64,000 bases of DNA, taken from assembly GCF_027359375.1 (NCBI RefSeq), contig NZ_CP114779.1, positions 248,001-312,000 of the forward strand, written 5' to 3'. The notes below the pieces were generated by a model. That model ran no database searches, had not been told where the DNA came from, and saw only the letters and a program-made list of their open reading frames with translations. This document shows, piece after piece, positions 47,629 through 55,408 of the stretch. How positions within the stretch are numbered: position 1 is the first letter of the stretch; each line of letters starts with the position of its first letter. The position numbers and the translations under genes are program-made. The stretch is from Prochlorococcus marinus str. MIT 0919. GTDB lineage: Bacteria; Cyanobacteriota; Cyanobacteriia; PCC-6307; Cyanobiaceae.

Positions 47629-48951
47629 TCATCCTAATACCTTAAGAGCCTCAAAGCTGATTTTGTCACTCTTTAGTTCTGAACTTGAACATTTTAGTTC
47701 TAGTTTTGTGCCTAATACAGCATTTTGACAGCCATCTAGTTTACAAGCGATATCAATTTCCAATTCACTAAAGTAGATAAGGGCAATATTTAATGGTTTA
47801 TGAAGCCATCTTAAAAATATTGCTGCCCAACAAATTTTATTATTATTCAGAAACCATTTGTTTGCAATGGTTCTATTATTATCCCTTACACGCTGAATTA
47901 TCTGTCTATTTTTTACTGTATAATTATTAATTTTATTATTTATAATATCTTGGTTCATCAATTTTGTAGACTTTAAGTCATTTATTAATTGAAAGTGTAC
48001 TATAATATCTATATATCTTCTTAAAGGTGAAGTTGCTTGTACATATTCGTCAAGACCTAAAGAATGATGCTTTTCAGCAATTGAAGATATATAAGATTTA
48101 GAAAGTGTTTGCTTTGTAATAAAGTTTATTACATGCTTATTATTCCCAGTATAATAGGAATCGTTATTTTTATTTATACCTCCTTGTACTCTAAAGGGAA
48201 TACTAATGTTATTTGATCTACAATATTTAGCGATTATTGTACCAAATAAAATCATAGACTCACTTATAAGCTTCCTAGACTCTGTAGGCTCGATAATTTC
48301 GTGTGTTATCTTCTCACCTTCTAATATAAATTTTCCTTGTGGCTCTTCAATAATTATAGCTCCATTTCTTAATCTCCAGTTTCGTCTTCTCTTTAGAATT
48401 TCCTTAAATTTGACTAGGGCTAATTCTTCTTTTGGTTGTATATCTAGTATTTCATCTGCGTCATCATAACTTAGTTTAAGGCTTGGCTTTATTATAGTTC
48501 TAAAGATTCCACTATTATTAATGCTGCCATCACTATTTAAATCAGCAAATACGCTAATAGCATAAGAGATTCTATCTTTTTTTAGAGATAACAAATCACT
48601 TATTATTTCATATGGCATCATGTAAATGGTTTCTGTTGCCAAATAAGTACTTGCAGCTCTTTCCTCTGCATATACATCTAATTGACTTGCTATATCGAAA
48701 TATTCACAGGGACTTGTTATATGAACCCATAACCTATAACTATTGTCTAAATATTCTAACGAAATAGCATCATCAATTTCTTTGCTTCTTATATCATCAA
48801 TAGTGTATGTTTTTAAACTTGTTAGGTCTTTCAGGCTATAATCAATCTGTTCTAGACTCTTATTCTTTATATCCTTAATTTGTTCTACTAGAGATTCATT
48901 AGAGTTCTTCTGTTTCATTGCAACAGGACTATCTGTAACTTGTAATTTCAA
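47629..48951 (-). CDS. Compact RNB-family exoribonuclease (intact catalytic site)
   Basis: A 440-aa RNase II-type enzyme with the catalytic block TIDDIRSKEIDDAISLEYL (Asp near residues 52, 60 and 61) and the later ATSPLRRYIDIIVHFQLI (residues 306-322), both canonical. The N-terminal cold-shock domains are absent and the C-terminus is short, without a recognisable S1 domain. The start is a TTG at 48951 in the gap after rpsR; an ATG at 48918 is an alternative that would still keep the catalytic block. It lies 16 bp downstream of rpsR on the same strand. Another RNB gene with a broken site lies at 31854-34124. Confidence 0.88.
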   Translation of the reverse strand: MKLQVTDSPVAMKQKNSNESLVEQIKDIKNKSLEQIDYSLKDLTSLKTYTIDDIRSKEIDDAISLEYLDNSYRLWVHITSPCEYFDIASQLDVYAEERAASTYLATETIYMMPYEIISDLLSLKKDRISYAISVFADLNSDGSINNSGIFRTIIKPSLKLSYDDADEILDIQPKEELALVKFKEILKRRRNWRLRNGAIIIEEPQGKFILEGEKITHEIIEPTESRKLISESMILFGTIIAKYCRSNNISIPFRVQGGINKNNDSYYTGNNKHVINFITKQTLSKSYISSIAEKHHSLGLDEYVQATSPLRRYIDIIVHFQLINDLKSTKLMNQDIINNKINNYTVKNRQIIQRVRDNNRTIANKWFLNNNKICWAAIFLRWLHKPLNIALIYFSELEIDIACKLDGCQNAVLGTKLELKCSSSELKSDKISFEALKVLG

Positions 48952-48967
48952 AAATTAAAAGTTCATA

Positions 48968-49189
48968 TCAGCCTTCTGGGTTAACAAAAGGTAGTAATGC
49001 GACTATCCTAGCCCTCTTAACGGCGAGTGTTAAATCACGTTGTTGCTTTGAGGTGAGACCTGTCATTCGTCTAGGGAGAATCTTTCCACGTTCCGTTATG
49101 AATTTTTTCAAGGTTTCTACGTCCTTATAATCTATTGGATCCCCTGGCTTGATTGGAGAAAGTTTCTTTTTAAAGACTGAATTAGGCAT
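48968..49189 (-). CDS. rpsR: 30S ribosomal protein bS18
   Basis: A 73-aa ribosomal protein with the S18 core [37 protein letters not shown] and [14 protein letters not shown]. It is standard in length and lies upstream of the compact RNB gene. An apparent rpmG relic lies directly upstream (49228-49406), where rpmG is commonly found in related genomes. Confidence 0.97.
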   Translation of the reverse strand: MPNSVFKKKLSPIKPGDPIDYKDVETLKKFITERGKILPRRMTGLTSKQQRDLTLAVKRARIVALLPFVNPEG

Positions 49190-49227
49190 AATTAATGTTT
49201 TTCAAGTTTTTAGCTTTACAAACAAGC

Positions 49228-49406
49228 CTAAAGTGAAGTGGTTTGTTTGAAATCTGGAAAGAACTTTTTGAACAACTTGTCAGCTGCAATAGTCCTGTTC
49301 TTTAGTTTGGCGTAGAATGGTACACCTCATGAACGTTTAGATCTATTCTAACGCCTTTCGATGCACTCTTTGTTAATGGATGCCGATGGACCTTATTTGC
49401 GGTCAT
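49228..49406 (-). pseudogene. rpmG: Decayed rpmG (50S ribosomal protein bL33)
   Basis: Directly upstream of rpsR, the minus strand carries L33-like sequence in two frames. Frame one (49406-49302) starts at ATG 49406 and includes SKGVRIDLNVHE, which matches the KGVRIVITLE start of L33. The second frame (49326-49228) reads GVPFYAKLKNRTIAADKL then FKKFFPDFKQ, which lines up with GVSRYTTxKNRRNTTxRL then KKFCPHLNK of L33, with G, V, Y, K, N, R at matching spacing. A frameshift and an internal deletion of about 14 codons separate them. No intact L33 is seen in the window. It is judged a pseudogene from the match and its position. Confidence 0.65.
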
Positions 49407-49520
49407 GCGAATTTAAGGTCGCTTTAGATATAAGCTAACAAGCCATGACTTTACAAGCTATTTGTAATTTCAAAAAAATTACTGCTTAAAAGTAGGATCT
49501 ATGCCATACATATCTAGACA

Positions 49521-52016
49521 ATGAAGGTATCTCTCTCCTGGTTAAAAGAACTTGTTAGTACCGATTTTAATGTCGAGCAAATAGCAGAATCGCTTTCTAT
49601 AGCTGGGTTTGAAGTCGAAGATATAACAGATTTAGCACAAGGTTTTGAACATATTGTTATAGGCCGAATTGAAGAAATTAGCAACCACCCGAACGCTAAT
49701 AAACTTAAGGTTTGCAAAGTACTTGTAGCTGGAGAACAAATTCTTCAAATCGTCTGTGGCGCTTCAAATGTTAGAGAGGGAATACATGTATTAGTAGCTA
49801 GAGAAGGTGCGTTCCTTCCTAAGCTTGGAATTAAAATAAAGTCAAGTGAACTTAGAGGAATACAAAGTGAAGGGATGATTTGTTCCTTGGACGAATTAGG
49901 TCTTCAATCTAAATGTGATGGGATTGCGATAATTGAGGAAATCTTATCTGAGACTCCTCTTTTAACTGATGACCCTTCTAAGTTGCTTGGTTTAAATGAC
50001 GTTGTACTCGACTTCGCTATTACAGCTAATAGACCAGATGGAATGTCTATGCTTGGTATAGCAAGAGAATTATCTGCTATCACAGGTTCTTCCTTGCAAT
50101 GTCCCCATATAAAAGATCAGGGCGAACTCAAGTTATTCAAGCCAGATGTTATTGACCAAAGGATTATTTCCTCTAATGAGATATACACAATAAATTATAT
50201 TGAAGGAGTAAATGGTAGACTTTCATCTCCTAGTTGGTTGAAAGATAGATTAAAAAATGCTGGAATAAATAGCATTAATGCTGTCATAGATATAACTAAC
50301 TACGTTATGGTCGAGTATGGTCAGCCATTGCATGCCTTTGATGCTGATTTGTTGAATAAACTATTAGGAAGAAAAGCTATAAGTTCAGACTTTGGTATCA
50401 GAATGGCCAAAAATAACGAAGAATTTTTAACATTAGACGGCAACAAGCATTTGTTATCAGATAAGTCTCCTGTTATAACTTGCGGGGGAATACCTATCGC
50501 AATAGCTGGAATTAGTGGAGGATTGAATAGTGGCGTTAACCTAAACACAAAAAATATTTGGTTAGAGGCAGCAGTTTTTACTTCGCCCTCTATTAGGATT
50601 TCATCTAGAGATATAGGTATTCGAACAGAATCTAGTAGCCGTTATGAAAAGGGAATTTCACCCTTGTTAACAATTGAAGCTAGTAATAGAGCTATAGATT
50701 TGTTAGATAAGGTTTTTAAATGTAAACTTTGCAGTAGGTGGACTACAAATGAATTTACATCAAAAATAAAAAGTATTAAATTACGTCGGAATCGATTACA
50801 GGAACTATTAGGTCTGATTAAAGATAAACCACAATCTAAAAGTAATTCTGATAACAATGATCAATCTTTACTAATTTACAATTCTAAAAGGAAACTTCAT
50901 GATCATGAAATAACTGATTCATTAAAGCTATTAGGATGTATTGTTTCTACAAATGAAGATGGTTGGGATGTAAAAGTTCCTCCTAATAGATGTTTTGATT
51001 TAACCCGAGAAATTGATTTAGTTGAAGAGGTCGCAAGACTTGTTGGTTATGACAAATTTGATGTCAACCTTCCAGAACCACTATTACCTGGTGGCTTAAC
51101 AGCTAATCAGAAAGTTTTAAGACTGATTTCCAATAGCTTATCCAACCTTGGCTTTTATGAAGTAGTCACATATTCACTGGTTGGAGCTAAAAAGAATGAG
51201 ACTCTTATTCCTATATCAAATCCATTGTTAGCAGAAACAAGTCACTTACGATTAAATTTATGGGAAGAGCACTTACTTATATCTAAAAGAAATATCCATG
51301 CAGGAAGAGACTCTTGTTGGATATATGAAATAGCTAAAATATATATTGAAGAGGATTCTATGATTGTAGAAAAGGATATTTTGAGCGGCCTCTTGACCGG
51401 AGATCAAACTTTAGAGAAATGGTCAAGTGGAGGAAAGCAAAAAGAACTAGGGTATTACAAAGCAAGAGGGAAATTATCGCAACTGCTTGAAGGACTCAAG
51501 CTTTCTATAACGGATATTCCCCTAATAAACGATGATAGGCTTCATCCAGGACGTGCCTCTACATTAATTTTGGAAGGTCGCAATCTTGGATGTTTTGGAC
51601 AAATACATCCAAAACTAAGTAAGAAATTAAGCCTGAATAGCAATACTTTTATATTTGATATTGATTTGAAAAAGTTATTGCAAGCGGCAACAAGAAAGAA
51701 TAAATTAAATGTAAGCTTTAAGGAATACCCAACTGTTCCATACATGCAACGCGATATAGCGTGCATAGTCTCTAAAGATTGTGTGTCTTCTAAAATTACG
51801 AAGCACATTCAAAAATTAGGCTCTCCCTTACTCGAGAATGCTGAATTGATAGATAGGTTTGAAAGCGACATCATTGGGGAAGGAAAGGTTAGTTTGGCTT
51901 TTAGGCTTACTTATAGAGATAAAAAGGATACTCTCAAAGAAAAGGATATAAATCCACTACATACAAAAATACAGAATGCATTAACTGATATGTTTGATGC
52001 CGAAATAAGGAAATAG
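49521..52016 (+). CDS. pheT: Phenylalanyl-tRNA synthetase beta subunit
   Basis: PheT is the large subunit of the alpha2beta2 PheRS. Seen: the N-terminal tRNA-binding (EMAP-like) domain with IVIGRIEEISNHPNANKLKV, the B3/4 editing domain, VMVEYGQPLHAFDADLL, the B5 domain, class II core IDLVEEVARLVGYDK, and a C-terminal FDX-ACB domain (YPTVPYMQRDIACIV). The 831-aa length is usual. It is divergent from the rpmG relic; no pheS is in the window. Confidence 0.97.
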   Translation: MKVSLSWLKELVSTDFNVEQIAESLSIAGFEVEDITDLAQGFEHIVIGRIEEISNHPNANKLKVCKVLVAGEQILQIVCGASNVREGIHVLVAREGAFLPKLGIKIKSSELRGIQSEGMICSLDELGLQSKCDGIAIIEEILSETPLLTDDPSKLLGLNDVVLDFAITANRPDGMSMLGIARELSAITGSSLQCPHIKDQGELKLFKPDVIDQRIISSNEIYTINYIEGVNGRLSSPSWLKDRLKNAGINSINAVIDITNYVMVEYGQPLHAFDADLLNKLLGRKAISSDFGIRMAKNNEEFLTLDGNKHLLSDKSPVITCGGIPIAIAGISGGLNSGVNLNTKNIWLEAAVFTSPSIRISSRDIGIRTESSSRYEKGISPLLTIEASNRAIDLLDKVFKCKLCSRWTTNEFTSKIKSIKLRRNRLQELLGLIKDKPQSKSNSDNNDQSLLIYNSKRKLHDHEITDSLKLLGCIVSTNEDGWDVKVPPNRCFDLTREIDLVEEVARLVGYDKFDVNLPEPLLPGGLTANQKVLRLISNSLSNLGFYEVVTYSLVGAKKNETLIPISNPLLAETSHLRLNLWEEHLLISKRNIHAGRDSCWIYEIAKIYIEEDSMIVEKDILSGLLTGDQTLEKWSSGGKQKELGYYKARGKLSQLLEGLKLSITDIPLINDDRLHPGRASTLILEGRNLGCFGQIHPKLSKKLSLNSNTFIFDIDLKKLLQAATRKNKLNVSFKEYPTVPYMQRDIACIVSKDCVSSKITKHIQKLGSPLLENAELIDRFESDIIGEGKVSLAFRLTYRDKKDTLKEKDINPLHTKIQNALTDMFDAEIRK

Positions 52017-52091
52017 ATGTTTCACTATTCTCACAAGAGACCCATATTTGGTCTTGAACTGGGTCTAGTCTGAGCCTAGGGAGAGAAATAA

Positions 52092-52166
52092 ATGCATCAT
52101 ATAGAAAGTAATTTATCTGAACTAATTGCGGAACAATTTATTTGCTTGAATGAATTGCTGAGCTAA
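52092..52166 (+). CDS. Very small frame with good ribosome site, 24 aa (doubtful)
   Basis: A 24-codon frame (start MHHIESNLSELIAEQ, end CLNELLS). A GGGAGAG run lies 6 bp before the ATG, which is unusually good for this genome. The peptide is helix-like and amphipathic. It sits inside the repeat-bearing non-coding tract, and no family is recognised. It may be chance. Confidence 0.22.
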   Translation: MHHIESNLSELIAEQFICLNELLS

Positions 52167-52279
52167 ATATAAAATCTACTTGATACCAAACGGTACTCAT
52201 AGCGAGACCAATATATAGACCAGGCTGAGACTAGAGAGGAATTTCTGCAGATAATCCTTTCTATGAATACTAGTTGGGA

Positions 52280-52302
52280 GTAACTGTTATTATAACAGTT
52301 AC
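52280..52302. promoter_or_regulatory. 23-bp palindrome, possible operator or stem-loop
   Basis: Two exact 11-base arms, GTAACTGTTAT and ATAACAGTTAC, flank a single T. The arms are perfect inverses, so this could bind a dimeric regulator or form a hairpin. It lies about 265 bp downstream of pheT and does not match a known cyanobacterial NtcA or LexA box. Confidence 0.45.
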
Positions 52303-52756
52303 GCAACCCTATAAATCATTGCAATACGGTCAATTAGAGGAGTTAGATTTTCTGTGGACAAAAAGTGGACTTTGGGTGGCAATCCTTTTTTATTTGTATT
52401 GACCTACCTTATGTATATTTGTACATTTAATTTTATATGGTTTTTGGAATTAATATCTTAACCACGAATAAAAAAGTTGAGCGATTTCAGCCAACCAGCC
52501 TTGAAGATTTAATCCATCCTTAACAATCTATTATTAGACCAGATTCTAGACTCATAATAAGTCTATCCTGATATCAGTGATATTGAATGCAGGATATTAA
52601 TCCCAAGCTTTTATTGTATATAAGGTATTGAGAGAGAGATGAATGTATTTCGTCAATCCTGCCATGGGATAAGCATTGCTCACAATCCTATCTTACGGTT
52701 CTAGAATTGGTCTTATCTCTAGTCTTACTCTGGGACTAGACTGAGATGATTGTAGT

Positions 52757-53800
52757 TTATTTTTTTCTATAAAGTTCTTTAAGCAATTGGTAGGCTTCGT
52801 TTACCTTGCGCATCATCTCTGTTGATCCTCCTGAATCTGGATGATTGGTTACAGCCTTAGATTTATATGCCTCTCTTATAGTTGCTAGGGACAACGACGC
52901 TCCTGCAGTGGTTGGCAAATCTAATAATTTTAATGCCCCATGAATTGTCATTGTTGACTCTAGTGTTTGAAAAGAGGTCACATTTTGTCGTCTCTTAAAG
53001 CTATTTACGAAACGTCTTACTAATGTTGGAATTCTATTTTTTAGAGTATCCGTTGCAAACGGGTCTTCTAATACTCCAGCAATAACGATAATGCGATCAA
53101 ATTTCGGTTCTAGGTTTGCCCAGCCAGTACAGAACTTTTCCATTTCTGATGTAGCGGCCTTCCATGTAAAAGGTAGATTTTCTGTCCCTTCCAAATGTGA
53201 CCAAATATCTCTTGCTAACCAAATCATTGCTGCCTCTACAACGTTTTCTTTTGGTTTGCTTCCATATAATGAAATCCAATGGTTCATAGTCTCTTTAAGA
53301 CAATTGTCCACATAGTCTTTCTTTACGTTATGAAGGATAGGCTCATTATTTATAACTTTAGTAGTGTTTTTACCTAGACTAGTTCTAAGACCTTCTGTTT
53401 TCTTTCTTACAAAGCCTGGTAGATTAATTCCACTATTTACGCTTCCATATTTTTTTAGAGGTTGTTCATTTTCTGGTTGAATTGAGTTCTTAATTTCTCC
53501 TTCACTATATTCTATTTCCGATGAAGTTATAAGAACAATTGCATTTTCTTCGTTGTACTCCTCTGATTGAACTATGCCTGAATAACTTTGTAAATTACTT
53601 TTATTATCTAGATAATTATTATCCTGCTTTCCCTGCTCTATATCATTATCATCCCCTAATACAACTTCAAGTAGTCTTTCTAGCACTGCTCCTCTTCTTC
53701 GTAAGCCCCATTGTACTTTCAGCTCGTCAAAGCGCTCTATTAAATTATTTGGGAGGTCAACGGATATTCGACGAGAACCTTCGTTCCCAGAATCTGTCAC
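52757..53800 (-). CDS. Protein with RHH-like N-terminus and C-terminal J-domain
   Basis: A 347-aa protein starting at GTG 53800. The N-terminus (SRRISVDLPNNLIERFDELK, with RRRGAVLERLLEVVLG) looks like a ribbon-helix-helix DNA-binding unit. An acidic linker (residues about 50-160) leads to a helical middle (160-295, for example MIWLARDIWSHLEG). The C-terminus (about 300-347) is a J-domain: LATIREAYKSKAV, the HPD motif NHPDSGGS at residues 319-326, and MRKVNEAYQLLKELY. J-domains stimulate Hsp70 ATPase, so this could recruit DnaK to DNA-bound protein. The RHH call is an inference. Confidence 0.75.
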   Translation of the reverse strand: MTDSGNEGSRRISVDLPNNLIERFDELKVQWGLRRRGAVLERLLEVVLGDDNDIEQGKQDNNYLDNKSNLQSYSGIVQSEEYNEENAIVLITSSEIEYSEGEIKNSIQPENEQPLKKYGSVNSGINLPGFVRKKTEGLRTSLGKNTTKVINNEPILHNVKKDYVDNCLKETMNHWISLYGSKPKENVVEAAMIWLARDIWSHLEGTENLPFTWKAATSEMEKFCTGWANLEPKFDRIIVIAGVLEDPFATDTLKNRIPTLVRRFVNSFKRRQNVTSFQTLESTMTIHGALKLLDLPTTAGASLSLATIREAYKSKAVTNHPDSGGSTEMMRKVNEAYQLLKELYRKK

Positions 53801-53897
53801 TGAGATAGATCAACTTTATAAAGCCTAGTTCGCATTTACTGCTTCGCAGAATTCTATATTTTCTTTTTACATATTGAAGGCTACTTATAAGAGATTA

Positions 53898-54611
53898 TTA
53901 AGATGTCTCTTTTTTCGTATAGAATCCCCAAATAAAAATAATAATGAGTATGAAATAAAAGCTATAATCTGTAATATCATTTGTTCTAAATACAGTTTCA
54001 ATAATTAATTTCACTGCAACTAGTCCTACAGCCAAATACCCAGCAGATTCTAAATTAACGTATATTTCCAACCATTTAACAAAAAAGTCTGCTGTAAACC
54101 TTAAAGCAATTACACCTACTAAGGTACCAATGATAACTACCAGAATTTGATCACTAATAGCTACAGCTGTAGTAATACTATCTATCGAGAATGCAAGATC
54201 TGTAATAGATAGAAGGAGTATTGTTGAAATAAGTGTATTATGATTATCATCTTCTGTAGTTACGTTTTTGTCACTAATACTTTGGTCTTTCTTTTGAACA
54301 AAGTAGTATATGACCAAGTAAAATAGATATATAGATGCTATTACTCTGATAATTGTATACTTTATCACTATATTGGCTGTTAATAACAATATTATTCGTA
54401 GAATTAGAGATATAGATATACCTATATTCAAAGCCTTTCTTTGAAGACTGATATTTCGTAATTTTCTTGATATTGAAGCTAGAGCAACTGCATTATCAGC
54501 AGAAAGTATTAATTCTAATACTACTATCACTGGTAAAAGGGGAGCCAGTTGGGCCCATCGATCTATACCATCTAATACAGGTGTAAATAAATTTAATGAC
54601 GCAGAGTCCAT
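53898..54611 (-). CDS. TerC-family membrane protein (probable metal exporter)
   Basis: A 237-aa protein with about seven helices and both TerC motifs: VVLELILSADNAVALASISR in the N-terminal half and LSITDLAFSIDSITTAVAIS in the C-terminal half. In other bacteria TerC proteins export Mn2+ or aid metalation of secreted enzymes. A Lys-rich loop separates the halves (about residues 106-125). It is upstream of no obvious partner; the divergent gene at 54695 starts 83 bp away. Confidence 0.9.
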   Translation of the reverse strand: MDSASLNLFTPVLDGIDRWAQLAPLLPVIVVLELILSADNAVALASISRKLRNISLQRKALNIGISISLILRIILLLTANIVIKYTIIRVIASIYLFYLVIYYFVQKKDQSISDKNVTTEDDNHNTLISTILLLSITDLAFSIDSITTAVAISDQILVVIIGTLVGVIALRFTADFFVKWLEIYVNLESAGYLAVGLVAVKLIIETVFRTNDITDYSFYFILIIIFIWGFYTKKETS

Positions 54612-54694
54612 AAATTAGAAAATACAGTCTTAGTATGAGGTAAAATAATGTTTGAATTTAACCAGACTTTAGGTTAGATAAATTTAGTAAAAAC

Positions 54695-55375
54695 ATGGGA
54701 TATGATTCGGAACTAGTTCATATTATTGAAGATTTGATAATTGTGAAGGTGGTGAGCATAGATGACAATGGTCATAGAGAAAGTGCTCTGGGACAGGGCA
54801 CAACCGTATATGAAGCTGAGGATAACGCTATAAAAAGACTTACAGAAAGGTTTAAATCAAATCCTGAGACACCTTTATCTAGGGCTAAACTTAAGGATCC
54901 AACCTCTCTATATAAGAAAGTTGCTAAATCAGGTGATCAGACTAGTCTCCCCCAGCATAATTCAGGAAATCCAGTTGCCCAGAATGATGTTCCTGTTGAA
55001 GACTGGAGCAAAGAATTAGATCAATTAGATACTATTGTCAAACGCCTTGGCTGGGATCGCGAGTCGGAAAATATATTTTTAAGCAAAATCCTAGGCGTAA
55101 GAAGCAGAAATAGAATTACTGATCATTATGAGATGCTATTGGCTATAGAAATGTTGTCAAAACTTAATGAAGGTGCTAATCCAGAAGATATTAATAGATA
55201 TATTGAGAGGGATTATGTAATTAATTCCTCTAACAACTTATTATCTAGTTTAGATTGGAATACTGAAAAAGCAAGGACCTTTCTTTTTGAAAAATTCAAC
55301 GTAAATAGTAGATCTGAATTGGATATTAAACAGTTATTATTATTCAATTTAATGTTAAGCAGACATTCTAACTAA
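54695..55375 (+). CDS. Soluble protein upstream of mfd, unknown function
   Basis: A 226-aa soluble protein. Residues 1-55 (ELVHIIEDLIIVKVVSIDD, ALGQGTTVYEAEDNAIKRL) look like a small alpha/beta domain; a polar linker (about 60-105) follows, then a helical C-terminus (WSKELDQLDTIVKRLGWD, FLSKILGVRSRNRI). The layout recalls RNA/DNA-binding modules but no motif is decisive. It lies 33 bp upstream of mfd on the same strand, so it may be cotranscribed and act in the same repair context. Family not recognised. Confidence 0.7.
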   Translation: MGYDSELVHIIEDLIIVKVVSIDDNGHRESALGQGTTVYEAEDNAIKRLTERFKSNPETPLSRAKLKDPTSLYKKVAKSGDQTSLPQHNSGNPVAQNDVPVEDWSKELDQLDTIVKRLGWDRESENIFLSKILGVRSRNRITDHYEMLLAIEMLSKLNEGANPEDINRYIERDYVINSSNNLLSSLDWNTEKARTFLFEKFNVNSRSELDIKQLLLFNLMLSRHSN

Positions 55376-55408
55376 TTAGAAACTTTTTACTTTTATTTAT
55401 ATATAAAA

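Larger units (their letters stand above)
52017..52756. repeat. 740-bp non-coding tract with recurrent GACTAGA/TCTAGTC motifs
   Basis: This stretch between pheT and the J-domain gene lacks any convincing long gene. It holds TCTAGTCTGAG (52064-52074), the near-exact inverted copy CTGAGACTAGA (52225-52235), TAGACT/AGTCTA as a 6-bp stem (52547-52565), and TCTAGTC/GACTAGA as a 7-bp stem (52718-52740), followed by CTGAG. It also has a 23-bp palindrome (52280-52302). A 24-codon frame lies at 52092-52166. Confidence 0.55.

Noticed and set aside
52639-52704. 21-codon frame with GAGAGAG directly before its ATG
   Set aside because: The purine run touches the start with no spacer and the peptide shows no structure; likely chance.
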